NCBI GenBank assembly: GCA_030015575.1
Contig: CM057340.1
Location: forward strand, 754,485,632-754,549,631
Direction of reading: 5' to 3'
Length of the DNA stretch: 64,000 bases
Origin: Agapanthus africanus
Taxonomy: Eukaryota; Streptophyta; Magnoliopsida; Asparagales; Amaryllidaceae
A model generated the notes under the pieces. The model did not search any database. It saw only the letters and a list, made by a program, of their open reading frames with translations, and was not told where the DNA came from. Below, one piece after another: positions 36,721-48,360 of this stretch. The position numbers and the translations under genes are program-made. The stretch's first letter is position 1. Every line of letters begins with the position of its first letter.

Positions 36721-37375
36721 TAGGGATGTAAACGAGCCGAACTCGAGCCAGCCAAGCTCGGCTCGAGTTCGGCTCGTGGTTCTTTTTGTCGGCCCAAGTC
36801 CGGCTCGTTTAGTTAATCGAGCTAGAGATGCTCGGCTCGAGTCCGGCTCGATTAAACATGCCCAGCTCGTATTCGGTTCATTTGTGGCCCATTAATTAAA
36901 CGAGCCGAGCTCAACTGAGCTCGTTTAGAGCTCGTTTGCAGCTCATTTACTTATATTAATAGTATCTTCCAAGAAAAAAAACATAATTAACAATAATGCT
37001 TAAAACTCAGGGTTTTCAGATATGGAAAAATTAAAAAACATTAACATCTAAGGCATTGAATGGGTCTAAGTGCTGGGTTTTATATTTATCTCAGTACACT
37101 TTATATACTGTCATTTAATTGAATTAAGTGTTCTGAGAGTTATATAGAATCTGCTATATATTACATATTACTGTTTTTTTTCAAACCGTGTAACCCAGCC
37201 GAATCCGAGTTAATACCGAACGAGCTTGGCTGAGCTCGAGTCCGGCTCGTTTAATAAACGAGCCAGGCTTTCTAGCTCATGTCCGGCTCATTAATAAATG
37301 AACCGAATTTGAACGAGCTGATACCGAGCCGAACCTTAATCGAACCCGAGCTGGCTCATTCAATTACCACCCCTA
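36721..37375. mobile_element. hAT-like MITE, 655 bp
   Basis: Ends TAGGGATG... and ...CACCCCTA, so the terminal inverted repeats share TAGGGRTG. A perfect 8-bp duplication GTTTGGGT flanks it (36713-36720 and 37376-37383). The interior is built of repeated GAGCCGAGCTCG-like words at both ends around an AT-rich core. No transposase frame. An 8-bp duplication and TAGGGGTG ends are typical of non-autonomous hAT elements. Confidence 0.9.
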
Positions 37376-39349
37376 GTTTGGGTATTGTTTTGTTTTAAAA
37401 AATAAATGGATGTATGGGTTTAAAATGAAATAGAGAAAGGAATATAGGTTAATTGATTTGGGTAATTAATAAAAGAAAATGGGTTTAATAAGTAAGTAAA
37501 ATATAAAGATAAGAATGTCATGCCCCGCTTCCCAGTATACGGAGAAATAGACGTGATGGATCGCGACGTATTTACTCAGAAGTAAACATATTAAGCATAA
37601 ATAAGCAATATAAAATGAATGCACAAGAATAAACAAGAGATGTAATAATAACATTAACTTTTATTAACATTCTTTCTTTACATACAACTGAAAAGAATAT
37701 TACAATGATAAAAAGCGATGCCTAAACAGTGGCATATGAACTGAAAAGAAAATAAGTACAAGTAAAAGACTAGAAGTCTTACTCCTCTGTGAACTGCTCC
37801 AAATCGTCCTGACTGGGCTCGGTCTCCTGAGAGTCGGGTCCTCCTAACGAACATTCTAAAGAAAGAAGAGACATGAATGTCGTCGGCGAACTATCTCTCG
37901 GTAAGCCCCAAAAGATAGAATGGAATAGACAAGTAAAGAGAATATAACTGATAAATTATCTGTTTGTTATGCTAATATAGTTGTTTGTAGTTTAGTACAG
38001 AAGGTATCAGTGTATACAAGAGAAGTCCAACTATCCCGTGGACTATGGCAACATGTAAGTACAAAGCCCTGTCAAAACCCATGGGACAACGGCACAGGAT
38101 GTTCATGTAGGTGTCTTTTAGTGTCCATCATCGTGCCACTTTTAACACATTCCGTACCTGTCTATCCCGTTAAACCCCGTAATGTATATTATACAGATTG
38201 GTAATTATCAGACTTGCCGAGACCATGGTATAAGTTGTTCATGTAAATGGTTTCAGAATGTATTAAGCAGTCATGTAATGAAGTCAAGTCATAGCCATGG
38301 TTCAGTCAGGTCAAGTCATGTTGCATGATTGATATTGTTCCGGTATTCAGATTCAGGTTCAAATATTCATGTTTGGTATATTGGATTCATGTTGAATTGG
38401 ATTCATGTGAATTGGATTCAGATTGATTTGGACTTAGACTTGAGTCAGACACTTAGAATAGAATTTGGATACTGAATTAGGTTTAGGAGTTATCGGTAAC
38501 TACTGCACAAGGACGGCAGGATTTGTGTCTTTTTCCAGAACAATTACCATTGATAACTCTGTTTTAATTTTCTACCTTAAAAAGGCAAGCACCCACTTTC
38601 TCCGGCTTCCTAAGGCTCAAGAGAATTGGTCCCGCTTAAACATATATTTATTAGGGTCCTTAATGTAATTTTATATATCTCGAGAGGTTTTATGAAAAAT
38701 ATTTTATATACTTTCAAAATAAATCTCGAGTAATTATTTATGTTTTTTAGGGTTTCCATGGATGTGATTTTAAAGAATGAGGTATGTTTCCCGCCGAAAC
38801 ACGGAGACGTGACCGCGCAGGTCCGTCTTGCCTGAATTTCGGGGCAGATGCTAATTGGTGCTATCCGTCCACATCTCCGAAAATGCCAAGTTGATTTATG
38901 GCACCATGTATCGAAGTTTTAAATGGATGCGGCCGATGTAGCAGATTTCGTCAGATTCCCCCTCGTTGATGAGGGGTTTTTGATTGTGGGGAGGCTCTTT
39001 CCTGCAGGCGCAAGCCCCTGCAGTTAATTACGCTACCGTATCGCGGTAATCACTTTCTCCTTCTCCAGATGGTCACTTCGTGTCGTGGGTGTTTGTTTTG
39101 TTTTTGGTTGCCCGTGGATTATATACGGAGACTAATGTATGTTGTCGCCCGTAGGGCGTGGATTAGTCCAAATCCGTATCTTCTTAGATTTGGGTTTGGG
39201 GGTTGGGTTTAAGGATACGTTAGTCTCATTTGGGACTAAGATCAACTTAAACGTGTGTTAAGGATACGTTTGTCTCATTTTAGACTAAGATCAACTTAAT
39301 GGGATCGTTTAGATCCAACAAAAGAGCAATTGGGCTCTATTATTTAGTT

Positions 39350-39560
39350 TAGGGACATTGCGGTCGATAATTAGTTTACGGACATTACGGTCCAATGTTA
39401 GTTTAAGGACATCTCGGTCCAAGGTTAAGGACATCATAGTCCGTGAGTTTAAAGACCTCACAGTCAAGATTAAGGACATCATAGTCCGTGAGTTTAAAGA
39501 CCTCACAGTCAAGGTTAAGGACGTCATAGTCCATGGGCTTAAGGACCCCACAGTCCATGA
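39350..39560 (+). repeat. GGAC...GTCC hairpin array
   Basis: Units of roughly 30 bases, each with GGAC, six bases, GTCC (GGACATTACGGTCC, GGACATCTCGGTCC, GGACATCATAGTCC, GGACCCCACAGTCC). The loop varies while the arms are kept. The frames 39309-39623 on both strands are artefacts of the repeat. Confidence 0.85.
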
Positions 39561-40319
39561 ATATGGTTGTCGGGACTCGTCACCTCTCTGAAGACGTTGA
39601 AGGATTACAACGACAAATATCAAAGGAGTTCAGAGATGTACCCTTAAACTGATGTGGGTTGAGAGACCTGTAGTCCAATTGGGACTAAGATCTGTGATTT
39701 ATGAGCATATGAACTCAATTAATCTGAATTGAGGACTTATGGCCAATTTGGGCTAAGTCCATTCAATTACAATGTTCAACATTTGTTTTTGAGTTGTTTG
39801 ATGTTTGTTTGAGCCCGATCCCTTTAAAAAATGCTAAGCATTGTTTTAGTCTCTGGCAATGTTTTGTCTTTAATTGAATGCTGTGCATTTATCATAGCCC
39901 CAGGCTTACTCAAAGAACATTTTATATTCTGTCTAAGCGCACATAAAAGTATGTGGTGCAGTTGGCACTAGCGCCAGATATGAAGCGCTAAAGCGCTTAG
40001 CGCTTTGCGCTAAATGAAGAGCGCTGATGCGCTTAGCGCTAGATGTAAAGCGCTGATGCGCTTTTAGTTGAAGCGTTAAGGCGTTTGGCGCTGGTGCCAT
40101 ATAATGAGCGCAGAGCGCTTTTAGTAATGTGGCACACACGTGAGGAGCACGTGTCTCACTTAGCGCTGAGCGCTAACCAATGAGCACAGTGCGCTGTGTC
40201 TGAAGCGCTATGGCGCTGCAGCGCGCTAGATGAAGAGCACTAAGGCACTTTTGAATTAGGAGTGCTAAGGCTCTTATTAGATTAGGAGCGCTAAGGCTCT
40301 TCTTAGGTTAACTTTGTGC

Positions 40320-41060
40320 TTTGCAGATTATCTGTTCTTTGATAAGAGATTTCGTCTCAAAATTCTAAGAACAAAGTTCTTAGTTCATAGGAGATATTTC
40401 AATCTCTTTTTTGATGAAAGGCTTTGCTTTTATGGATCTGTGATCCTAAGAGAATTGAATAATTCTCCCCCCTTTATAATGAGATGTTCATAATCTCTTT
40501 TTATGAAAGACAACTTTGTCTTATAGATCTATGATCTGTGAAACAAGTAAATACTTCTGTTTATATTGAGACGGTTTCATCTTTCTATTCTTTTTACCTT
40601 GAAAAAAAATTTGTCTTCTTTTGTTGAGAGCTTCTTCTTCTTTCTAAGATTTTCTCAAAGTTTATTGGGGGAGGGGGTTCCTCTCTTCAAGGTTTGAAGT
40701 CTCGGGTCCTTTATATAGGGGAGGCTGATTTGTTGAATCAGTTAAGGAGATCTTTTCTCCAATTGATTTGGGGAATTTCCCATCGTTGGATGTTTGATCC
40801 AAAGGCTTCTGGTTTACAGAAAATAATCTTCTTGTTTTTTTACCAAGATTGGGAAATCTTTCCATGCAGAATTTATTCTGTCTTTGGTAATTTTATTTAC
40901 CATCGGATCATTGATCCAACGGTGCTCTGATTTACAGAGCACAATTTTGTTATTTGGAAAGATTTTAAGAAATCTTTCCTTAACAGAATTTAATTTTGGT
41001 TAATAAATGATTTATCATTATTATTAGATCTTTGATCTAACAGTGAGGAGCTTTTAGTTC
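40320..41060 (+). repeat. Array of tiny hairpins with differing arms
   Basis: Examples: GAGATTTCGTCTC, AAGAACAAAGTTCTT, AAGACAACTTTGTCTT, GGATCTGTGATCC, GAATTGAATAATTC. Arms of four to six bases, short loops mostly A/T, each hairpin with its own arm sequence. The same array recurs in the other LTR (60350-61070). Confidence 0.75.
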
Positions 41061-41409
41061 CAGCGCTCTGCCCATGGTGCGCTACTTGGAGCGCAGCGCT
41101 CTTAGCGCTAGCACACACGTGCTTTGCACGTGATGCGGTACTTGTAGCGCAGCACATCCAGCGCTAGCGTCTATGCGCTTTGCACGGGGTGCACTAGTTG
41201 TAGCGCGGCGCTCTTGACGCTGCATCTAAAGCATTGCTTTATTGGAGGTGTCTTTTCACCCTCCTTTTAAGTCAAACTTATATTCCCTAGAACTTTCATT
41301 TCCCAGGTCTTGGAAATATCTCCAATATGCACAAATTTTCCTGTGCCTAGACTTCATAATCTGAAGCAAAGCTTCTTTCTTTTCTCGCCTCCAAAGAACC
41401 ATCTCAACT

Positions 41410-41940
41410 ATGGCTTGTAACCGCCCACATGCTCGTCGACAACCATGGGAAGTGCCCATCCAGGACATTGTTCCTCGCTTTGCTGTGCGCTTGGTGGATC
41501 CTGCTCTTACAGATAACCAATGCGACGCAGGGCTGTACGAGCTCTTGACTCGTATAGGGTCTCCTCTCCCCCCACATTCTATTTGGCTTCGGATGATCCT
41601 TACGTCCGTGCTCGCTGATATTCCCCCTCCTCCAGCAGAGATGACCTCGGCAATGCTCGATATTGCTGAAGACAAGATCGACTGCTTCTTCGAGGCCCAT
41701 TTAATCACTAAAGCCCCGAGGGATTGCTCTGTCCATTTGCTGAGTCAGATACGGGCTCGTCAGGTCATTATCTCCACTTTCTCTGGTGAGTGCGGCGCTG
41801 ATCGATGGGTGGCTACTCCTCGAGAAGATCGTCGTTTTGACACGGTGGAGAGAATAGAGAGGGAAATAGATAATCTCATTCTTAGCTTTGCAAACCCCTG
41901 TCCTTTTGATCCCATGTTTGGCGATCTGTTTATATTGTAA
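41410..41940 (+). CDS. LTR-embedded antisense protein of element C, intact copy
   Basis: An uninterrupted 176-codon frame, ATG to TAA, inside the 3' LTR and opposite to pol. It starts MACNRPHARRQPWEVP and ends CPFDPMFGDLFIL. It is mixed in composition, with a helical-looking middle (AMLDIAEDKIDCFFEAHLIT) and no signal peptide, zinc motif or enzyme motif that I recognise. Three facts argue for a real gene: it is kept over its length in the other LTR copy (with damage), a diverged paralogue lies at 42983-43488, and it is longer than chance frames here. An upstream TATATAG at about 40714 could serve as promoter. Function unknown. Confidence 0.6.
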   Translation: MACNRPHARRQPWEVPIQDIVPRFAVRLVDPALTDNQCDAGLYELLTRIGSPLPPHSIWLRMILTSVLADIPPPPAEMTSAMLDIAEDKIDCFFEAHLITKAPRDCSVHLLSQIRARQVIISTFSGECGADRWVATPREDRRFDTVERIEREIDNLILSFANPCPFDPMFGDLFIL

Positions 41941-42250
41941 TAATAAAAAAATGTCTAATTAAGTATTTTATTATCTGCCAAGTGCTCCTCTTATTTTTAA
42001 TTCTTTGTTATTCCTTTGTCAGGCGCTTATGCGCTGCATAACTTAACTTGTTATAACCAGGTGCAAGTAATGAAGCGCTCTTGGCGCTTAGCGCTCTTGG
42101 CGCTTAGCGCTCTCGTGCTTTGCAAGTGAGTGTCGTTTCAGAGTCTTTGACTCTTAGTGCTGGCGCATTCATTGTTGTTGCTCTTCATGAAGCGTCGCTT
42201 CATTTCAAACCTCGGAATTTGAACAGAGCTTTGCTTTGATTGGGGAAACA

Positions 42251-42264
42251 AATGCCCCCATACC
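42251..42264 (-). other. Polypurine tract of element C
   Basis: The minus strand reads GGTATGGGGGCATT directly before the 3' LTR start TGTTTCCC. Confidence 0.75.
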
Positions 42265-42352
42265 GTTGCGCTTACGTGGCCCACACGTGAGTGCAGCGGT
42301 GGTAGCCTCTCAGTCGTTGGATCAACTTTTGAAAGTTGAAACGGCTCTCAAT

Positions 42353-42362
42353 GCCTATAAAT
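42353..42362 (+). promoter_or_regulatory. TATA box for the internal antisense gene
   Basis: CCTATAAATAAGG on the plus strand, about 620 bases before the ATG at 42983. The leader between them is packed with hairpins such as AGAGCATTGCTCT and GAAAGCTTTGCTTTC. Confidence 0.45.
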
Positions 42363-42379
42363 AAGGCCTTTGGCCCTCT

Positions 42380-42880
42380 GAGGTGACCATTGTTCATCTT
42401 CTTTCTGAGAATTATTTCTCCTTCAGAGCATTGCTCTCTTTTTTAAGAAGTCTCTTAAAAAACTCTGTCAGATATTTTCTTTTTGGTAAGATTTGAACTC
42501 ATTATCAGAGCTTTGCTCTTTTTGGATCATGGATCTGAAAAAGAAAAACCTTCTTTGGCTTTCTTTCGACCCATTTATGAAGAATTCTTGGAATTCACTT
42601 TATAGATCTTAAAGCTCTCGAAGTTTTTACTTCTGCAGAAAGCTTTGCTTTCAGGGTTTCTTGATGGATCATTTCGTCCTCTTTACAGGGAATGACCCTT
42701 TAGAATTCCGGGATTTTTTTAAAATTTCCTTCACAACTAACTTTGACAGGTGTCACTCCTGTATGCAGAGCATTGCTCTCGAGGAGTTTAACTCCTTGGC
42801 CTGAGGGACCTTTTTAGGATTTCTCTCTTGACTTCACAGAATTAAATCCATCGGGTGATTTAATTAGCACTTATTCCCAC
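42380..42880 (+). repeat. Tiny-hairpin array in antisense leader
   Basis: Repeated arm-ATT/TTT-arm units: GAGAATTATTTCTC, AGAGCATTGCTCT, AGAGCTTTGCTCT, AAAGCTTTGCTTT, GGAGTTTAACTCC. Same style as the LTR arrays. Confidence 0.7.
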
Positions 42881-42982
42881 CTTGGGGATATCAAAAGTTG
42901 TTTAAATGCCGCATCTGCTTCAATAAGCTTTTCTTAATCAGTCTGTCAACTAATTCTTACTGATTTTCCTTTTCAGACGATT

Positions 42983-43488
42983 ATGGACGCTCACATGTAT
43001 GAATTTGACGAGATTATTTCTTACGGGGACATTCGCGCACTCGGTCGTTCCCAAAACCAAGATTCACAAATGCCCAGTGTGCTAAAATTATGGGCCGCTT
43101 TGATGCATATAATGGTCGGCTGCTTCTTCGTCGTTCCTCCCTTTTGAAGCTTATCGTGAGAGCGATCTAGGAGGCACTCCCCTTATTCTTTCTAGGCATG
43201 CCGCTTAAGGCATTGGACGACGCCGAAGATAAGGTGTACTCGGTGTATCTGATGGGCCTAATCTCAAAGAAAAGGCGAGACAACCTTGTTGATATCCTGC
43301 ATCAAGCGTTTCAGCAAGCGGCGATACTTACTGCCTATCGAAGGGTGGAGAACATCAGTAGGGACCTTGATGCTTGCGATCGTGAGAGGATGCACACGAA
43401 GATGGTCCGAGAGGCTCGAAAATTTTTGGATGGCCTCACCTTTGAATTTCTCAATCTGTGTCCTGGATTTGATGTCTTGCCATTATAA
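42983..43488 (+). pseudogene. Diverged paralogue of the LTR antisense protein
   Basis: Opens at ATG 42983 (MDAHMYEFDEIISYGDIRAL), shifts frame before about 43080, has a TAG near 43168, then is open from 43198 to a stop at 43488. It matches the LTR frame in order: ALDDAEDKVYSVYLMGLISKKRRDN against AMLDIAEDKIDCFFEAHLITKAPRDC, and FLDGLTFEFLNLCPGFDVLPL against the C-terminal IDNLILSFANPCPFDP block. Total length is also about 170 codons. The pair implies a duplication within the element. Neither has a function I can name. Confidence 0.6.
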
Positions 43489-44149
43489 TCATTTTGATGA
43501 TGTTTTCGCTTACTGCTTTCATTATTGTAAGAACTTTTTGAAGTATGAATAGCAAATTCCTCATTTCCGTGTGTTTATTTTATGCACTAAATCTTTTGCA
43601 CATGCATGAATGGTATGTTTTGAACGTTTAACCGAATGCGAATCAAATGTTCTCCTTGTCGCTTTCTTCTCTTTTCTCTGTTGCCGGCGCGTTACCTTAG
43701 TAAGCGTAGCCTATAGATGACAGAGAGAGCATTCCGTTGATAGTTTATTTAAATCTCTCTGCAAGACTGTGCCCTTCCTTTTCAAGTTAAGATATTTGTG
43801 ATTTGATTTATCCCCGAAACGGAGCGTTGCTCTATGATGGAGAAGTTATGAATTAATGCATATATTTATTTTTTATATTTTTTTATTTAGACGGATCATT
43901 GCTCTGGTTGAGAAGGTTATGAGTTGAGATTTTTTCCGTGTCGGAGCTTCGCTAAACGTCAAGGGGAGTTATGAGCTATCATGTATCAAAGTTGAGGCTT
44001 TGCCTGACGACAAGGAAACGTCGGAGCATTGCTCGACGACAGGGGGGTGATATGTGTCCAAGTTGAAGCTTTACTTAACGACGAGGAAGTGTCGGAGCAT
44101 TGCTCTACGACAAAGGTTTACATAAGCCATACGGGGTCAATATTGACAT
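43489..44149. other. Spacer of element C
   Basis: No gene. Scattered hairpin words continue (CGGAGCATTGCTC repeatedly between about 44020 and 44110, and GAGGCTTTGCCT). Confidence 0.5.
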
Positions 44150-46215
44150 TGGCCATATGGTTTCAGGGGTTGACTTTATCCGCATTTCATGGAGTCAAGG
44201 GTTGCTCTGGATGCTTCCCACGGGGTCGGTCTGACATAGCCGTGTTCTGCGAGGACCAGGCTCCACTCTGGACGTTTCCCACGGGGTCAGGATTGACATA
44301 GGCCGTGTTCCACGTGACCAGGAATTTGCTCTGGATGCTTCCCACGGGGTCTGATTGACATAGCCGTGTTCTGTGAGGACTAGGATCCGCTCTGGACGTT
44401 TCCCACGGGGTCAGGACTGATATAGGCCGTGTTCCACATGACCAGGAATTTTCTCTGGATGCTTCTTACGGGGTCATAGCCGTGTTCTGCGAGGACCAGG
44501 CTCCACTCTGGACGTTTCCTACAGGGTCAGGATTGACATAAGCCGCGTTCCACGTGACCAGGAATTTTCTCTGGATGCTTCCCATGGGGTCATAGCCGTG
44601 TTCTGAGAGGACCAGGATCCGCTCTGGACGTTTCCTACGAGGTCAGGATAGATATAGGCCGTGTTCCACGTGACCAGGAATTTGCTCTGGATGCTTCCCA
44701 CGGGGTCATAGCCTTGTTCTGTGAGGACCAGGCTCCGCTCTGGACGTTTCCCACGGGTCAGGATTGACATAGGTCGTTTTCCATGTGACCAGGAATTTGC
44801 TCTGGATGCTTCCCACGGGGTCATAGCCGTGTTCTGCGAGGACCAGGATGCGCTCTGGACGTTTTCCACGGGGTCAAGATTGACATAGGCCGCGTTCCAT
44901 GAAACCAGGATTTTGCTCCGGATGCTTCCCACGGGGTCATAGCCGTGTTCTGCGAGGACCAGGCTCCGCTCTGGATGTTTCCCACGGGGTCAGGATTGAC
45001 ATAGGCCGTGTTCCACGTGACCAGGAATTTACTCTGGATGCTTCCTACGGGGTCGGTTTGACATAGCCGTGTTCTGTGAGGACCAGGCTCCGCTCTGGAC
45101 GTTTCCCACGGGGTCAGGATTGATATAAGCCGCGTTCCACGTGACCAGGAATTTGCTCTGGATGCTTCCCATGGGGTCATAGCCGTGTTCTGCGAGGACC
45201 AGGCTTCGCTCTGGATGTTTCCCACAGGGTCAAGATTGACATAGACCGTGTTCCACGTGACCAAGAATTTGCTCTGGATGCTTCCCACGGGGTCATAGCC
45301 GTGTTCTGCGAGGACCAGGCTCCGCTCTGGACGTTTCCTACGGGGTCAGGATTGACATAGGCCATGTTCCACGTGACCAGGAATTTGCTCTGGATGCTTC
45401 CCACGCGGTCGGTTTGACATAGCCGTGTTCTGCGAGGACTAGGCTCCGCTCTGGACGTTTCCCACGGGGTCAGGATTGACATAAGCCGCGTTCCACGTGA
45501 CCAGGAATTTGCTCTGGATGCTTCCCACGGGGTCATAGCCGTGTTCTGCGAGGACCAGGCTCCGTTCTGGACGTTTCCCACAGGGTCAGGATTGACATAA
45601 GCCGCGTTCCACATGACCAGGAATTTGCTCTGGATGCTTCCTACGGGGTCATAGTCGTGTTCTGCGAGGACCAGGCTCCGCTCTGGACATTTCCCACGGG
45701 GTCAGGATTGACATAGGCCATGTTCCACGTGACCAGGAATTTGCTCTGGATGCTTCCCACGGGGTCGATTTGACATAGTCGTATTCTGCGAGGACCAGGC
45801 TTCGCTCTGGACGTTTCCTACGGGGTCAGGATTGATATAAGCCGCGTTCCTCATGACCAGGAATTTGATCTGGATGCTTCCCACGGGGTCATAACCGTGT
45901 TCTGCGAGGACCAGGTTCCGCTCTGGACGTTTCCCACGGGGTCAGGATTGACATAAGCCACGTTCCACGTAACCAGGAATTTGCTCTGGATACTTCCCAC
46001 GGGGTCATAGCCATGTTCTGCGAGGACCAGGATCCGCTCTGGACATTTCCCACGTGGTCATGATTGACATAGGCCGTGTTCCACATGACCAGGAATTTGC
46101 TCTGGATGCTTCCCACGGGGTCTGATTGACATAGCCGTATTCTGCGAGGACCAGGCTCCACTCTGGACGTTTCCCACGGGGTCAGGATTGACATAAGCCG
46201 CGTTCCACGAGACCA
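44150..46215 (+). repeat. Dimeric tandem array, about 17 units of 117-118 bp
   Basis: Each unit has two related halves. One is around TCTGGATGCTTCCCACGGGG followed by TCATAGCCGTGTTCTGCGAGG. The other is around TCTGGACGTTTCCCACGGGG followed by TCAGGATTGACATAGGC and GTTCCACGTGACCAGG. Start points near 44319, 44441, 44559, 44678 and 44796 give the period. Minus-strand frames of 137-155 codons arise because the unit is often a multiple of three; they repeat a TPWEASRANSW-like peptide and are not convincing genes. Confidence 0.9.
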
Positions 46216-46901
46216 GGAAGGGTTGACTCTCAGTCACCTGTGCATCGTCGAGTCATGGAACTGGGAATTTTGCCGCAGCTCCGATTTGTTGATGTCGTGT
46301 CTGTTGAAATGAGACGGATATTGAGATGATCTCCAGGCTGTCTGTGAACCGTTGAGATTTGGCTTCTTCTTCCGATGGAGCCTAGGGAGGGAATGTGTGA
46401 TTCCCTCTTTGTTTGCGTCCCCGGATTGTATACTGGGATTGATGTGATATCACCTGTAGGGCACAAATTTCATTTTTTTATTTCTTTCCGCGATGCTCTA
46501 TCATTTCAGCTTTTATATCGCGAAAGTCGCGATTGCCCAATCATTTCGGCTATTTTTCGCGGTGTCCAATCATTTCGGTTATTTGTTTTATTTTTACTCG
46601 CTGCTTTTTATTGCTAGTTGCCCAATCATTTCGGTTATTTTGCATGCATATATTTTTACTTGCTGATTTTGTTTGCAAGTTGTCCCATCATTTCGGCTAT
46701 TTCATATGCATGTGTGGCTCGCTGGCTTTTCGCTGCAAGCTTGGAATTAGACACCGATTTCGGCATCAGCACCGCTACAACTGGGATATTGCCAAGAGCG
46801 AATCATCATTTGCCTCTGTCGCTGTCGAGCAAAGGTGGCTTAGCAAACAGGGTTAAGATCCTGTCGACTAAGACTTTCGACTTCATGAGCCGTAAGGGCC
46901 T
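46216..46901. other. Spacer of element C before element D
   Basis: No gene. The phrase CCAATCATTTCGGYTATTT is repeated at about 46540-46700 (five or six times). Confidence 0.55.
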
Positions 46902-48206
46902 TGTTCATACCATAATATTGTATTATTATATTCCCCATTCTTATTCGTTTTATAAATAAACAGGTGCTTTTGACGCATGTCTGCTACGTGTTACAGGTTA
47001 CAGGCTCTTGGATCTAAAACAGTGAAAACAATGAAAAGACAATGAAAAAGTGAGACTACAAATGATAAATGGTGAAATCTCGATCGCGCCTACATTGTGA
47101 GAAATAATGAACAACAGTTCACCGAGTATAAAGGCAGCGACACGAAGAAACAGTTAAAGTTCACTACAAGTGTTCACTGGAGATCTGGAGAAGAAATAGA
47201 AGCCAATCTGATAAAAGACCTGCATAAACAGGAATTACATGTCATGCAGAGCCATCACAGGAAATAACTCGGCCCAACCCCATCTTTTGGCCGCGGAACC
47301 GCGGCCAGACCCAGGCTGCGACCGCGGTTCCGCGGCCGTATCGCGCAATGATGAGTTGGAAATTTTTTCCATATTTTGTGTTGGCGCTGACTAGTCAACC
47401 TAAGGGCAAATTTGTAAATGCAAACATGCGAATCAATTGTATCCTAGGGTTTCCTATCCTCTATAAATAGGAACTCTAAATCATTGTAAAGACTATGCCT
47501 CCCTTCATTAATAAATTTTAGAATTCTTTTGGAGAGCATCGATGCCTCTTTTCAATTCATGAATCCAGATCTGACAACCCTGTGTTGATGTTTGGAGAGA
47601 GCCATCTGTAAGTAGTTTTATTTAATTGCTCTAGTTTAGATTTTAATTCCTTGCCTTAGATGTTAGCTTTGGGAAAGGCTTTTGAGAGATGAGATCTCTC
47701 ATCCCTTTCTTACCCATCACATAGAATCAATAGGACTCCATGCATACACGCACACACCGCGCCCTGCGGCACCCTATCCCTCGAGGTAGCGGTGATACCG
47801 TAGTATAAAGGCCCGGTTGCGCGTGTTTTCCATGGAGGTTAGGGTAAGGATCTCTAAAGGAAGGACAAGAACCTAGAGGAAGGAACACCTTCCCGAATGG
47901 ATCTAATCCCCTTTATTGATAATTACCATAACTTCTCTTAGATCCTAATTTGGGTATAGAAAGCGTTGAGATTTATTTACATTTCCAAACCATTCCTAAA
48001 CCTAACCCTAGCAAGATTTAGATCTAGATAATCTTAGTATAGATAGATTTAGTTTTTAGATTTAATAATCAATCCGAACACCCTTCGGAATTAACTCGTT
48101 TGAGCGATTAGGAGATTCACAACATCCATGTGGACCGACCCGTACTCACCGGCTGGCTACAAGCGACGCCGTTCTTGATTATGGTAATAGATAGTTTTTG
48201 AGACCA
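46902..48206 (+). mobile_element. 5' LTR of element D
   Basis: 1305 bases, TGTTCATACC...GAGACCA. TATA box CTCTATAAATAGG at about 47460. Contains the GC-rich hairpin at 47288-47338. Confidence 0.88.
47288..47338 (+). repeat. GC-rich hairpin in LTR D
   Basis: GGCCGCGGAACCGCGG, a loop of about 15 bases, then its exact reverse complement. Each arm is itself nearly palindromic (CCGCGG). Located about 160 bases before the TATA box. Confidence 0.85.
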
Positions 48207-48212
48207 ATTAAA

Positions 48213-48230
48213 TGGCGCCGTTGTCGGGGA
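48213..48230 (+). other. Primer binding site of element D
   Basis: TGGCGCCGTTGTCGGGGA, six bases after the 5' LTR. One base differs from the common plant site TGGCGCCGTTGCCGGGGA. Confidence 0.85.
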
Positions 48231-48237
48231 ATCTTTC

Positions 48238-48360
48238 AATTTTTGAAATCTTTCAATTTTTTATGGGTTTTTAAAATAAGTATGCAAATGCAAAAAAATA
48301 TGTACAAATGAATGCGAAGGAAGAAGACGTACCGAGCATACCCCCAAACTTCCTCTGCGG
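48238..48360. repeat. Left arm of a 120-bp inverted repeat in D
   Basis: Near-perfect reverse complement of 51140-51260; ends AAGTTTGGGGGTATGCTCGG when read on the minus strand. Confidence 0.85.

Larger units (their letters stand above)
38785..42250 (-). mobile_element. 3' LTR of element C
   Basis: Contains, in plus-strand order, the GGAC/GTCC hairpin array (39350-39560), an AGCGCT-word block (39960-40260), a tiny-hairpin array (40320-41060), a second AGCGCT/CACGTG block (41070-41220), and an intact antisense frame (41410-41940). A plus-strand TATATAG lies at about 40714, before the antisense frame. Confidence 0.93.

Noticed and set aside
39309-39623. Frames on both strands in the LTR of C (also 59278-59608)
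   Set aside because: They are translations of the GGAC/GTCC tandem units.
44519-46194. Minus-strand frames of 101-155 codons with repeated tryptophan-rich peptide
   Set aside because: They follow the 117-118-bp tandem array; frames stay open because many units are multiples of three. No start context, no domain.
44150-46215. CRISPR-like array
   Set aside because: The units are contiguous and dimeric with no unique spacers, inside a plant retrotransposon.
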